Source: Sphingobacteruim zhuxiongii
Lineage (GTDB): Bacteria > Bacteroidota > Bacteroidia > Sphingobacteriales > Sphingobacteriaceae
Direction: 5' to 3'
Length of the DNA stretch: 64,000 nt
Assembly (NCBI RefSeq): GCF_009557615.1
Contig: NZ_CP045652.1
Span: 4,216,001 to 4,280,000, forward strand
Part shown: positions 11,537 to 20,349 of the stretch, one piece after another
How the letters are laid out: every line of letters starts with the position of its first letter
Position numbering within the stretch: position 1 is the stretch's first letter
The notes under the pieces: model-generated
Told to the model about the DNA's origin: nothing
What the model saw: the letters and a program-made list of their open reading frames with translations, nothing else
The model's database searches: none
Translations under genes and position numbers: made by a program

Positions 11537-12709
11537 ATGAAACGAAAACTTCGCATGGGCATGGTCGGTGGTGGAAACGACGCGTTTATCGGCGCCGTTC
11601 ACCGTATTGCTGCCTTTATGGATGGAAAAATAGAATTAGTATGTGGTTCTTTCAGCGTAAATCCAGAGATATCTTTACAATCTGCAAAGGATTTATTTGT
11701 TCCTGAAGACCGCGTATATGCTTCATATGAAGAAATGATCGAGAAGGAAGCTTTGCTACCCGAAGGTGAACGCATGGACTTCGTAACAATCGTTACGCCG
11801 AACTTCTTGCACTTTGCACCGGCAAAACTAGCAATGGAAAAAGGCTTTGATGTTGTCGTTGAGAAACCGATGACCGTTTCATTGGAAGAGGCTCAGGAAC
11901 TACAAGCAGTGGTGGAGCGTACTGGACGTACTTTATGTTTAACGCATACGTACTCTGGATATCCTATGGTAAAACAGGCGAAAGCAATGGTTCGAGAGGG
12001 ACACTTCGGTAAGATTCGTAAAATTGTTGTAGAATATCCACAGGGATGGTTAAGCCGATTAAGTGAGCGAGAAGGAAATGCTGGCGCTGCATGGCGCGCA
12101 GATCCAAAGCGTTCTGGCAAATCCTTAGTGATGGGAGACATCGGTACGCATGCTGCACACTTAGCAGAATATGTAACCGGTTTAAAAATTCAGGAGGTAT
12201 GTGCTGATTTAACCACCTTTGTTGAAGGTCGTTTGTTAGACGATGATGGATCAGTACTATTGCGATTTGAGAATGGCGCAAAAGGCGTATTGATGGCGTC
12301 ACAAATTTCCGCTGGAGAAGAAAATGCTGTTCGAATTCGAGTTTACGGAGAAAAAGGCGGATTAGAATGGGCAAACGAGGATCCAAACAACTTAGTTATA
12401 AAAATGTTGGATCAACCAAGACAACTTTATCGTACTGGTAATGCTTATGCAGCGCCATTTACCTTAAGTAGCTTTGCAACACATAATACGCGCATCCCTG
12501 CAGGACATCCAGAGGGACTACTAGAGTCATTTGCGAACATTTATCGTAACTTTGCATTGACGGTATCGGCTAAGAAAGAGGGTACAACCCCAACGGCAGA
12601 GGCTCAAGACTTTCCTAATGTATACGATGGTGTACGTGGAATGGCCTTTATCGATACAGTTGTAAAAAGCAACGATAGTACAGAGAAATGGACAAAATTT
12701 GTGATCTAA
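11537..12709 (+). CDS. Gfo/Idh/MocA-family oxidoreductase
   Basis: A 390-residue NAD(P)-dependent sugar or inositol dehydrogenase-like enzyme. The Rossmann nucleotide-binding loop 'GMVGGG' lies at residues 8-13, the family's EKP motif at 109-111 ('VVVEKPMT'), and the catalytic Asp/His pair in 'GDIGTHAAH' at about D201 and H205. No signal peptide, so it is cytoplasmic. The substrate cannot be told; family members oxidise or epimerise hexoses, inositols and similar compounds. Its 3' end overlaps the start of miaA by 22 bases, so the two are probably co-transcribed although their functions seem unrelated. Confidence 0.92.
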   Translation: MKRKLRMGMVGGGNDAFIGAVHRIAAFMDGKIELVCGSFSVNPEISLQSAKDLFVPEDRVYASYEEMIEKEALLPEGERMDFVTIVTPNFLHFAPAKLAMEKGFDVVVEKPMTVSLEEAQELQAVVERTGRTLCLTHTYSGYPMVKQAKAMVREGHFGKIRKIVVEYPQGWLSRLSEREGNAGAAWRADPKRSGKSLVMGDIGTHAAHLAEYVTGLKIQEVCADLTTFVEGRLLDDDGSVLLRFENGAKGVLMASQISAGEENAVRIRVYGEKGGLEWANEDPNNLVIKMLDQPRQLYRTGNAYAAPFTLSSFATHNTRIPAGHPEGLLESFANIYRNFALTVSAKKEGTTPTAEAQDFPNVYDGVRGMAFIDTVVKSNDSTEKWTKFVI

Positions 12710-13620
12710 AAACGACACAAGATGTTATAAAATATGTAAATCGGGCGAAAGAAACACTTTCGCCTGATTTGCTTTTAATCCTTATTGGACCGACGGCGTC
12801 GGGAAAAACGAGACTTGCGGTAGAAATCGCGAAAGAGTTGGATGGCGAAATCATATCCGCGGATTCCCGTCAAGTATACCGTGGGCTAGATATTGGAACA
12901 GGAAAAGACTTAAAAGAATATCGTGAGATCCCGTATCACCTAATCGATATTGTTCCTCCTACTTTTCAATATACGGTTAAAGAATTCGTTAAGGACTTCG
13001 AAGAGGCTTATACAGATATTATAAATCGAGGCAAATTCCCTATTCTATGTGGAGGCACTGGATCTTATATACAGACATTATTACAGCCACAACCTTACAG
13101 CCAGATTCCTAAAAACGAAACATTTCATGTGGAACATGCACGTTTCACTAAGGAAGAGCTCATTCAGCTAATCAATGCGGAAGAAATTCCAAGTGATTTT
13201 CATATTGATTGGCATAGTCATAAGCGTTTGATTCGCGCCTTGGAAATCCTATATTATTTGAGGATAAATGAACCGCCTACCGTATTGAAAGCAAGCTATC
13301 CTAGCTTAATCTTAGCTTTATCTCCTTCATTGGACCTAAGAAGAGCAAGAATTGATCAACGTTTGAAATCAAGAATTGATGATGGTTTGATAGCAGAAGT
13401 CGAAAGGCTTCTAGCCGAGGGAATTAGCCACGACCAATTACAATGGTATGGATTGGAATATAAATATGCTTCGTACTACCTTATCGGGCAACTTAGCCAA
13501 ACTGAATTCGAAAATAAGCTACGTACCGAAATCCATCGATTTGCTAAACGTCAGATGACTTATTTCCGGAAGATGGAAAAAGAAGGTTTAGAAATAAAGT
13601 GGCTTGAAAATTACGGTTGA
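12688..13620 (+). CDS. miaA: tRNA dimethylallyltransferase
   Basis: Adds a dimethylallyl group to A37 of tRNAs that read codons starting with U. The P-loop GPTASGKT is at 34-41, 'DSRQVY' at 59-64, and 'CGGTGSYIQ' follows, all hallmarks of MiaA. A later 'RLKSRIDDGLIAEVERLL' and the 'FAKRQMTYFRKM' tail complete the IPP-transferase domain. Length 310 residues, about normal. The frame overlaps the upstream oxidoreductase gene by 22 bases, and about 25 residues precede the usual start of the P-loop strand. A shared terminator follows at 13701-13726. Confidence 0.96.
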   Translation: MDKICDLKTTQDVIKYVNRAKETLSPDLLLILIGPTASGKTRLAVEIAKELDGEIISADSRQVYRGLDIGTGKDLKEYREIPYHLIDIVPPTFQYTVKEFVKDFEEAYTDIINRGKFPILCGGTGSYIQTLLQPQPYSQIPKNETFHVEHARFTKEELIQLINAEEIPSDFHIDWHSHKRLIRALEILYYLRINEPPTVLKASYPSLILALSPSLDLRRARIDQRLKSRIDDGLIAEVERLLAEGISHDQLQWYGLEYKYASYYLIGQLSQTEFENKLRTEIHRFAKRQMTYFRKMEKEGLEIKWLENYG

Positions 13621-13700
13621 AAAATCCATCTTAAGGATAGAATACTAAAGTACCTGCATTAACTGCAACTTCTAGATAGTGAAGCTACTTAATAATACAA

Positions 13701-13726
13701 AAAAAGGCGACCATAGTCGCCTTTTT
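13701..13726. terminator. Bidirectional terminator
   Basis: AAAAAGGCGAC (13701-13711), loop CATA, GTCGCCTTTTT (13716-13726). A perfect stem with T tracts in both directions, between miaA and the ribonuclease G gene, which converge. Confidence 0.9.
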
Positions 13727-15280
13727 CTAAAGTTTAATTTCTTCGTCTTTGGCATTAAAGAAGCGGAACTCTGTCAAATAATAAGATGACATCTCCTTCA
13801 CTTTAATCCATTTTCCATATTTGAAAAACCATTTTAACCTTCTAGAGACAAAACCTTTGGTAATGTAGGCCGCAATATAAGGATGTACACATAGCGTAAC
13901 TCCTTTTTCGTTCTGCTCTTGTAAAATGAAGCTTAAATTATTCTCAATATCGTCCAGTAAAACGATGCTGGATCTAATTTCGCCGGTACCATCACAAGCC
14001 GGACATTTTTCATTTGTCACGATGCTCATTTCTGGCCTTACGCGTTGTCTAGTAATCTGTACTAATCCAAATTTACTAGGAGGAAGAATAGTATGTCTCG
14101 CACGATCACTTGCCATACATTCTTTTAAGAATCCATACAATTCTTTTCTATTGGTTGCTTTGTGCATATCGATAAAATCAATTACCACAATACCACCCAT
14201 ATCCCTAAGCCTTAGCTGTCGGGCAATTTCTTTTGCAGCTTCTTTATTTACTAGAAGTGCGTTATCTTCTTGATTTTCCTTATTGGCAATGCGATTACCG
14301 CTATTGACGTCAATCACGTGTAATGCTTCTGTATGTTCAACAACCAGATAAGCACCACCTTGTAAGTTGACAGTTTTGCCGAAGGACGCCTTAATTTGCC
14401 TCTCTACACCGAAATGATCGAAAATAGGTTCTTTACCTTTATAGTGTTTAACTATTTTTTCTAGATCGGGAGAAATCTCCTGTATATATGATTTGACCTC
14501 ATCAAAGATATCTGCATCATTAACATAGATATGAGAGAATTCGTCGGTAAGTATATCGCGCAATATCGTTGAAGCGCGATCCATTTCACCTAATACTTTT
14601 TGAGGAGGTTCAGCAGATTTAAGACGTTTGGTAAATAGTTCCCATTTAGAAATCAGGTCGAGTAGATCTTTTTGCATTTCTTCTACCCCTTTGCCTTCAG
14701 AGACTGTTCGAATGATTACGCCAAAATTAGCAGGTTTAATGCTTTCAACGATTTTCTTAAGTCTATTTCTTTCGGCGCTTCCCTTAATTTTCTTGGAAAT
14801 GGAAACCGAACTTGAGAAAGGTACCAACACTACAAATCGACCAGCAATGGATAAGTCTGAGCTTAACCTCGGTCCTTTTGTAGATATCGGTTCTTTTGCA
14901 ATTTGCACTGGCAACAGCGTGTTACGGCTCAGAATATCCGATATTTTTCCAGCTTTGTCAATGTCCTTTTCAAGTTTCAAACTATTGAGCAGTTTCTCTT
15001 GATAACTGCCATTCTTTACTACTCTTGTGAGTTTAAGCAGCGACTGTACTTGAGGCCCAAGATCAAGATAATGCAAAAATGCATCCTTTTCGTATCCTAC
15101 ATCTACGAATGCGGCATTCAGACCGGGCATGATTTTCTTTACTCTACCTAAGTAGATATCTCCTACCGCAAAATTATTGTCTGCTTGCTCTCGGTTTAGC
15201 TCAACCAGCTGCTTATCCTGTAGTAAAGCAATAGTCACCCCCTTATCGGGGACTGAATCGATAATTAATTCCTTTACCAA
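13727..15280 (-). CDS. rng: Ribonuclease G/E family endoribonuclease
   Basis: Single-strand-specific endoribonuclease that matures 16S rRNA and decays mRNA. The S1 RNA-binding domain covers about residues 35-120 ('GDIYLGRVKKIMPGLNAAFVDVGYEKDAFLH'). The catalytic DNase I-like part has the metal-binding Asp324 in 'HVIDVNSG' and Asp368 in 'VVIDFIDM'. The zinc-link CPAC (426-429) joins subunits. Length 517, close to RNase G and without the long disordered tail of E. coli RNase E. The hairpin at 15301-15323 lies in its leader. It is preceded on the same strand by a terminator (15356-15395), so it probably has its own promoter. Confidence 0.95.
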   Translation of the reverse strand: MVKELIIDSVPDKGVTIALLQDKQLVELNREQADNNFAVGDIYLGRVKKIMPGLNAAFVDVGYEKDAFLHYLDLGPQVQSLLKLTRVVKNGSYQEKLLNSLKLEKDIDKAGKISDILSRNTLLPVQIAKEPISTKGPRLSSDLSIAGRFVVLVPFSSSVSISKKIKGSAERNRLKKIVESIKPANFGVIIRTVSEGKGVEEMQKDLLDLISKWELFTKRLKSAEPPQKVLGEMDRASTILRDILTDEFSHIYVNDADIFDEVKSYIQEISPDLEKIVKHYKGKEPIFDHFGVERQIKASFGKTVNLQGGAYLVVEHTEALHVIDVNSGNRIANKENQEDNALLVNKEAAKEIARQLRLRDMGGIVVIDFIDMHKATNRKELYGFLKECMASDRARHTILPPSKFGLVQITRQRVRPEMSIVTNEKCPACDGTGEIRSSIVLLDDIENNLSFILQEQNEKGVTLCVHPYIAAYITKGFVSRRLKWFFKYGKWIKVKEMSSYYLTEFRFFNAKDEEIKL

Positions 15281-15300
15281 CAGCTACTGAAATTAAGGAC

Positions 15301-15323
15301 TATTGTGGACTCGCTCCACAATA
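15301..15323 (-). promoter_or_regulatory. Hairpin in the rng leader
   Basis: A perfect nine-pair stem, TATTGTGGA (15301-15309) and TCCACAATA (15315-15323), with a five-base loop, ends about 20 bases before the rng start codon on minus. There is no T tract, so it is not a terminator. RNase E controls its own mRNA through leader hairpins; a similar role here is a guess. Confidence 0.45.
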
Positions 15324-15355
15324 TAATTTGTCCGGTTAAACAAAAAACCGTTTAA

Positions 15356-15395
15356 TGAAAAAACAATCTATGATGCTTATACCATCATAGATTGT
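15356..15395 (-). terminator. Rho-independent terminator after the small ribosomal protein gene
   Basis: Thirteen-pair perfect stem ACAATCTATGATG (15363-15375) and CATCATAGATTGT (15383-15395), followed on minus by TTTTTT. It closes the HU/TPR/small-protein unit. Confidence 0.85.
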
Positions 15396-15427
15396 AACCA
15401 CATATTTTTAAAAATAAACGTTAAACG

Positions 15428-15517
15428 TTATTTTTTCTTATGTCTATTTTTTCTTAAACGTTTTTTGCGCTTGTGAGTAGCCATTTTGTGTCTTTTTCTT
15501 TTTTTTCCGCTTGGCAT
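15428..15517 (-). CDS. AURKAIP1/COX24-domain small ribosomal subunit protein (bS22/mS38-like), 29 residues
   Basis: A 29-residue, extremely basic protein is encoded on minus from ATG 15517 to TAA 15428-15430. It begins 'MPSGKKRKRH' and ends 'KKRLRKNRHKKK'; 18 of 29 residues are Lys, Arg or His. The pattern is that of the COX24/AURKAIP1 C-terminal domain, found in the mitochondrial ribosomal protein mS38 and in actinobacterial bS22, which lie in the small subunit close to the decoding centre. Short homologues with nearly this sequence are common in Bacteroidota. It lies 38 bases after the TPR gene and before a strong terminator, which supports a real gene. It is too short for most gene finders. 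The family is confident; its exact ribosomal place is inferred. Confidence 0.85.
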   Translation of the reverse strand: MPSGKKRKRHKMATHKRKKRLRKNRHKKK

Positions 15518-15555
15518 AGCTTTAATGTTTTTAAATGATTATTACTAATTGTTAA

Positions 15556-16401
15556 TTACTTACTTAGTTCTTCGATTCGTCTGTCGATGAACTGCGAGAG
15601 ACTAGGATCAGACGCTAATTCCTTACTTTTTCCAAAAGCAGCAATAGCTTCATTCTTCATCCCTATATTTTCATAGCCAGTGGCTAAATAGAAGTACGAT
15701 TCAGCATCAGGTTTCTGCTCTATTACTGTTTTGAAACGCTCGATAGCTTTATCAAACTGTCTCGATTGTAAAGAGAATAAACCCAATGTTTTATTAGCTT
15801 CTAGATTTTTAGGCTCAGCTTTAACAACTTCTTGAAGAAGTGCAATTCCGGCCATCGGGTTGTTCGTACCAGTTACCATGGCTGCTCCCAAACCTGTTTT
15901 TGCGTCTAAACTTGCGCCGTTCAATTCAACAGCTTTTTCATACGCTACAATCGCTTGTTGATTCAATGCTTTTGCAGTTGTGCTGTCTTGAAGATTAGTG
16001 TAAGCTTTTCGGTAGGCATTTCCAGCTTTTAACCAAAGTTCGAATTTAGGAGAAATTTTCGCCATTTCCTCATACAATAATGCTTGAGGGGCAAATTTTT
16101 CTACATCATTCCATTTATCGGCTAATTGTTGGTAGATTTCTACTTTCTCCTCTCCATCTGCTTTATCAGCTTTTGCTTCTAAATCAGTGATTTCATTGAG
16201 AATGGCAGGATTGAGGCCACGTTTCGCCGCTTCGGATGCTGCAGCGAGACTGATTTGATTTGCAGGAGCCTCTGTGGTAGCAGCTCCTGCAGTATTTTTA
16301 TCTTGATCAACTAAGCCCTTCACCGGTCGCAGCACTAGAAATCCCATAACAAGGAGGACAACTGCTACAACAACGATTTGGATTTGCTTAGTGTTTTTCA
16401 T
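15556..16401 (-). CDS. Membrane-anchored tetratricopeptide repeat protein
   Basis: A 281-residue protein with one N-terminal transmembrane segment (about residues 8-25, 'IVVVAVVLLVMGFLVLR'), then an Ala-rich linker and TPR repeats from about residue 95 to the end: 'LWLKAGNAYRKAY', 'AIVAYEKAVELNGASLDAKTGLG', 'ALLQEVVKAEPKNLEANKTLG', 'AIERFKTVIEQKPDAESYFYLATGY'. It is probably held in the inner membrane with its repeats facing the periplasm, acting as a scaffold. It follows the HU gene by 10 bases, so the two are one operon with the small ribosomal protein. An HU, TPR, RNase G order recurs in Bacteroidota as far as I recall. Partner unknown. Confidence 0.85.
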   Translation of the reverse strand: MKNTKQIQIVVVAVVLLVMGFLVLRPVKGLVDQDKNTAGAATTEAPANQISLAAASEAAKRGLNPAILNEITDLEAKADKADGEEKVEIYQQLADKWNDVEKFAPQALLYEEMAKISPKFELWLKAGNAYRKAYTNLQDSTTAKALNQQAIVAYEKAVELNGASLDAKTGLGAAMVTGTNNPMAGIALLQEVVKAEPKNLEANKTLGLFSLQSRQFDKAIERFKTVIEQKPDAESYFYLATGYENIGMKNEAIAAFGKSKELASDPSLSQFIDRRIEELSK

Positions 16402-16411
16402 GAATCAATAC

Positions 16412-16699
16412 TTATTTTTTGTTCCCGTTTTTAACTTTTTCTACAAAAACTTTTGCAGGTTTGAAACTTGGCACAAAGTGCTCAGGAATAATGATTGCTG
16501 TGTTTTTGGAAATGTTACGAGCTGTTTTCTCAGCTCTTTTCTTCACTACAAAACTACCAAATCCTCTCACGTACACGTTTTCACCGCCAACCATTGCGTT
16601 TTTAACCACCTTGAAGAATGCTTCTACGGTCTCTTGTACATCAACCTTCTCTAAACCAGTTTTGTTAGAGATTTCTGCAATAATTTCTGCTTTAGTCAT
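16412..16699 (-). CDS. HU/IHF-family DNA-binding protein
   Basis: Nucleoid protein of 95 residues, the usual length for HU. It begins 'MTKAEIIAEISNKTGLEK' and has the DNA-arm region 'VYVRGFGSFVVKKRAEKTARN' with the conserved 'GFGSF', then 'KNTAIIIPEHFVPSFKPAK' of the arm and last helix. HU and IHF bend and wrap DNA as dimers. Here the arm carries 'IIIPEHFVPSFKPAK', as is common in Bacteroidota HU proteins, and the usual proline at the arm tip is kept. First gene of a unit with a TPR protein and a small ribosomal protein. A TAnnTTTG box lies upstream at 16756-16763. Confidence 0.95.
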   Translation of the reverse strand: MTKAEIIAEISNKTGLEKVDVQETVEAFFKVVKNAMVGGENVYVRGFGSFVVKKRAEKTARNISKNTAIIIPEHFVPSFKPAKVFVEKVKNGNKK

Positions 16700-16755
16700 A
16701 TCTATATTTACTCTAATTAATCTAAACCCTTGGCATCTTTGCCCTTTTGGGGATG

Positions 16756-16763
16756 CAAAAGTA
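16756..16763 (-). promoter_or_regulatory. -7 box of the HU gene
   Basis: TACTTTTG on minus fits TAnnTTTG, 57 bases before the start codon. No clear -33 element. Confidence 0.45.
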
Positions 16764-16898
16764 TTCTTTTAAAATGAGTAATGGAAATATTTTAATGTTT
16801 TTTTACCAACCAAATATCTACTATTCAAGTATTTAGTCCTATTTCCCCCAATTTTACATTTCAAAAGGCTCGCAAAGTTACTATTATTTTGTTGACAA

Positions 16899-17966
16899 TC
16901 AAAGTTTTAATCGACTTTGAGCAATCAAAGTTTCAGATAGTTGAGATATATCACTTTCTTCATGTAATGCAGATATAACAATTCTATTTAGCAATGGACT
17001 ACTCGGCAGTGGGTATGGAAAACTAGAAATCACAATGCCATTGTGTAGTAAATGACGATATAAATTGGGGTCTACGGAGGTATAGACTGGGAAATTATCG
17101 ATCGCGTTGAACCCATCCAATGGAGCAATCAAGTACTGTGCGAATGCTATGTTTTGATGCAATTTATCGAACGCTTCGGTATACAATTGCTCGCCTTTTA
17201 GCAGGGCATATATGGAAGCAGGGGCACTTGGCGACGCGCCCATGTATATTGGATGTTGCCTAATCTTGGCGATCGCATTCGTTGATCCCAACACGATTCC
17301 CGCGTCTGTTCCCATTCCCTTGGCAAGCGACGCCAGCACTATTACCGATATATTTTCAGAGGATATAGCAGCAAGATCAACTGAAACACCATTTTTACGC
17401 AAGACGCCTATTCCATGAGAGTCGTCAAGAATTAGTGTAATTCTTTTTCTACTATCAATGTTTTTAAAGTCAGAAAAATCAAATAATTCCGGCGTTAAAT
17501 TATCAATAGCGTTGGATATAATAACAAAATCCATTTCATCGCTATGATTGATTTCCTGAATAGTTTTAGCTTTCCATTCCGAGAAACTGCCTGTAATATT
17601 TGGGTTATCATTTAACCAAAGCGAAGGGTGCGCGCCAAGAGCATAGTATATTTTATGATCGGCTGCGAGCGATTGAACGGCAACCTGAGCAGCTAAATAT
17701 CCAGAAGACAGCAATACAGCATCTGCAAAACCAAAACGCTTTGCCATGTATTCTTCGGCTTCTTGATAAACTCCCAATTGAACATTATTCGTTCTCGATG
17801 TCCCATTGTTCAGCCCATACCGATCTATTCCCTGTTTATATAATTCAATATATTCTTTATTGTCAAGAAGCCCTAAATAAGCAGTGCCTCCAAAAAAGTT
17901 ATAAACGGTTTGGTCTATATTGATTTTACGTCCAGTAGGCTGCGAAAGGTTTCGAAAAGATGTCAT
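16899..17966 (-). CDS. PLP-dependent acyl-CoA transferase/aminotransferase-like protein (BioF/KBL-like)
   Basis: A 355-residue fold-type I pyridoxal-phosphate enzyme of the alpha-oxoamine synthase group (8-amino-7-oxononanoate synthase, 2-amino-3-ketobutyrate CoA ligase and relatives). Landmarks: 'GGTAYLGL' near 26-33, 'LSSGYLAAQ' near 86-94, PLP-contact 'DDSHGIGV' at 181-188, and the Schiff-base lysine probably K216 in 'LASLAKGMGTDAG'. It is shorter than typical BioF (about 385-400) and has no other biotin genes beside it, so biotin synthesis is unproven; it may act on another amino acid. Start at ATG 17966, just after a promoter -7 box (17984-17991). It stands alone. Confidence 0.8.
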   Translation of the reverse strand: MTSFRNLSQPTGRKINIDQTVYNFFGGTAYLGLLDNKEYIELYKQGIDRYGLNNGTSRTNNVQLGVYQEAEEYMAKRFGFADAVLLSSGYLAAQVAVQSLAADHKIYYALGAHPSLWLNDNPNITGSFSEWKAKTIQEINHSDEMDFVIISNAIDNLTPELFDFSDFKNIDSRKRITLILDDSHGIGVLRKNGVSVDLAAISSENISVIVLASLAKGMGTDAGIVLGSTNAIAKIRQHPIYMGASPSAPASIYALLKGEQLYTEAFDKLHQNIAFAQYLIAPLDGFNAIDNFPVYTSVDPNLYRHLLHNGIVISSFPYPLPSSPLLNRIVISALHEESDISQLSETLIAQSRLKL

Positions 17967-17983
17967 AATCGATGTTTGAAAAA

Positions 17984-17991
17984 CAAAGGTA
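17984..17991 (-). promoter_or_regulatory. -7 box of the BioF-like gene
   Basis: TACCTTTG on minus matches TAnnTTTG, 18 bases before the start codon; short leader predicted. Confidence 0.45.
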
Positions 17992-18102
17992 CGAAATCAT
18001 CGGATACCGATTTTGACAACTCGTCCCGGCAAAACTACAGTTCAGCCATATTTAATTTCTACTGCGTTTGACAGGGGCTACTTTTAGTAAAAAATAAAAC
18101 CG

Positions 18103-20250
18103 ATGCGTCTATTTACTCTATTTCTTCTATTTATTTTCCCCATTATCAGTAAAGCTCAAACTGCTGAAATCATCGGCGTAATCTATCAAAAAGGCAAGAA
18201 GCCTTTGGCCAACGCCAATATCTATATCGACGGCAGTTATGACGGAGCGAACAGCGATAGTTTAGGTCGCTTCAATTTTAAGACTACTTTGACCGGCGAG
18301 CAATTAATTAAAGTATCAGCAATAGGATATCAATCGAAACAGCAATTGATACAAATCAAAGACACGATATACCTAGAAATGATACTGCAAACTGACCAAC
18401 GCAGTATTGAAGAAGTTGTGGTACGTGCGGGTCAGTTTAAAGTTGGACAACAAGCGAACGCTGTTTTAAGCCCATTAGACATTGTAACAACAGCAGGCAG
18501 CATGGGTAATATTATTGCCGCTTTGGACAAGCTTCCTGGCGCTCAGATTGCTGGCGAAAATGGTCGATTAATGGTTCGTGGCGGCGATCCGTCCGAAACG
18601 CAAACCTATATCAATGGCCTTCGTGTTGCCCAACCATACACCGCATCAACAAACGGAGTCCCTGTCCGCGGACGTTTTTCTCCTTTTTTATTCAAAGGAA
18701 CCAGCTTCTCCACAGGAGGATATAGTGCAGAATTTGGAAATGCACTATCCAGCATATTGAACTTAAGTACCGATCTCAATCTTGCAGAACCAAAATCCGA
18801 GATCTCGATAAGCTCCGTGGGATTAGGACTCAGCAACACAAGGCGCTGGAAGAATAGCTCATTGAGCATGAACGGAACTTATACCAATCTAGCTCCCTAC
18901 GTTAAACTCGTTAACCAGCAAATCGATTGGATTAAACCCTACCAACAGGCCAATGCTGAGGGTATTTTTCGGAATAAAGGCGATAAACATTTTTTCAATC
19001 TTTACAGTGCTGTTTCCTTCGAAAAGTTTTCTTTCAAAGACTATGCGATCGAATATGACGAAAAAGTAAAAACAGCTATTGAAGAAAAAAACATCTATCT
19101 CAACAGCAACTATTTACGATACTTAGAAAACAATTGGAAATGGGAAATGGGGGGAAGCTTTGGATACGCAAACAAAAGGCTTAACTACTACAATTTCCAA
19201 ATACCAACGCAAGAATACAGCAGCCATTTGAAAACCCTATGGCGGAAGAAACACAATAACCAACTACAATACAGTTTTGGAGCCGAACATTTCTATCAAA
19301 AAGTTGATGAGCAATTCAAAGATACTACACAGCAATTCGTCTATGGATTTAAGCGTCAACTACTCTCGACATTTGCCGAGATGCAGTATACCGCCTTTTC
19401 CCGACTCTACATTACTGCTGGCGCTCGATACAACAATCAGTTCAGAGCGCAACAATCTCTCGAACCTCGAGCTTCTATTGGCTATGAAATCAACAGCAAT
19501 CATCAAGTATCCCTCTCGTATGGCATATTTCACCAACAAATCCGCGAGGAGATTGCCAAATACAATGCAAATCTAGACTGGCAAAAGGCGCAACACTACA
19601 TTTTCAATTACAGTTATAGCCGCAAGAACCAAATGTTGCGATTAGAACTATTCCAAAAGGATTACAGCCAACTGCTACAATATGATAGCGCGACCCCAAA
19701 CTACCGCAGCAACTTCCAAACTAATGGTTATGGAACCGTCCGCGGTGTCGACTTATTCTGGCGAGATTCCAAAAGCATCAAGAATTTCCAATATTGGATT
19801 TCGTACTCTTATACCGATGCCAAAAAACTTGAAAGAAACTATCAATATGCCGTCCAACCGGACTACGTAGCAAAGCATTACTTTTCCATCGTCACTAAAT
19901 ACTGGTATGCACCAATACGATCTCAACTAAGCTTAACAAACACTTATATTTCTGGACGACCTTTTAACAACCCCAATGAATCCGGTTTTATGCAGTTTAA
20001 AACGTCTGGACGCAATGATCTGTCGTTTAGCTGGTCTTACTTGTTAACCCAACAAAAGATTATCTTCTTCTCCGTGACCAATATACTAGGCAATGAGCCC
20101 ATCTATGGCTATCAATATCGTTCTACACCAGATCAACACGGAAAGTTTGCAGGAGAAGCCATTCGACCTAATGCCAAGCGCTTTGTCTTTCTAGGCTTCT
20201 TTTGGACGATTAGTAAAAACAGAAAAGACAATCAATTAGATAACTTATAG
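18103..20250 (+). CDS. TonB-dependent outer membrane receptor
   Basis: A 715-residue outer membrane transporter. Signal peptide at 1-19 ('LFLLFIFPIISKAQ'), a CarboxypepD-regulatory-like Ig domain at about 20-100 ('IGVIYQKGKKPLANANIYI'), a plug domain at about 105-225 ('NIIAALDKLPGAQIAGENGRLMVRGGD', 'YINGLRV'), and a 22-strand barrel to the C-terminus. It is a plain TonB receptor rather than SusC type: it has no SusD partner and is shorter than SusC proteins. The substrate is unknown; a metal chelate or small peptide is possible. It precedes the TPR/LytS/LytTR operon by 99 bases in the same direction. Confidence 0.93.
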   Translation: MRLFTLFLLFIFPIISKAQTAEIIGVIYQKGKKPLANANIYIDGSYDGANSDSLGRFNFKTTLTGEQLIKVSAIGYQSKQQLIQIKDTIYLEMILQTDQRSIEEVVVRAGQFKVGQQANAVLSPLDIVTTAGSMGNIIAALDKLPGAQIAGENGRLMVRGGDPSETQTYINGLRVAQPYTASTNGVPVRGRFSPFLFKGTSFSTGGYSAEFGNALSSILNLSTDLNLAEPKSEISISSVGLGLSNTRRWKNSSLSMNGTYTNLAPYVKLVNQQIDWIKPYQQANAEGIFRNKGDKHFFNLYSAVSFEKFSFKDYAIEYDEKVKTAIEEKNIYLNSNYLRYLENNWKWEMGGSFGYANKRLNYYNFQIPTQEYSSHLKTLWRKKHNNQLQYSFGAEHFYQKVDEQFKDTTQQFVYGFKRQLLSTFAEMQYTAFSRLYITAGARYNNQFRAQQSLEPRASIGYEINSNHQVSLSYGIFHQQIREEIAKYNANLDWQKAQHYIFNYSYSRKNQMLRLELFQKDYSQLLQYDSATPNYRSNFQTNGYGTVRGVDLFWRDSKSIKNFQYWISYSYTDAKKLERNYQYAVQPDYVAKHYFSIVTKYWYAPIRSQLSLTNTYISGRPFNNPNESGFMQFKTSGRNDLSFSWSYLLTQQKIIFFSVTNILGNEPIYGYQYRSTPDQHGKFAGEAIRPNAKRFVFLGFFWTISKNRKDNQLDNL

Positions 20251-20349
20251 AAACGATTCATCCAGTAGAATCAACAGTTCATCCGGATTGATTTTCAAAA
20301 TCAATAGAAATCGTGGAAATTTAAATCATACTTTAAAAATCGAAATCAC

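Noticed and set aside
11964..12386. Antisense frame of 140 codons in the oxidoreductase gene
   Set aside because: It opposes a clear Gfo/Idh/MocA gene and has no recognisable product or start signal.
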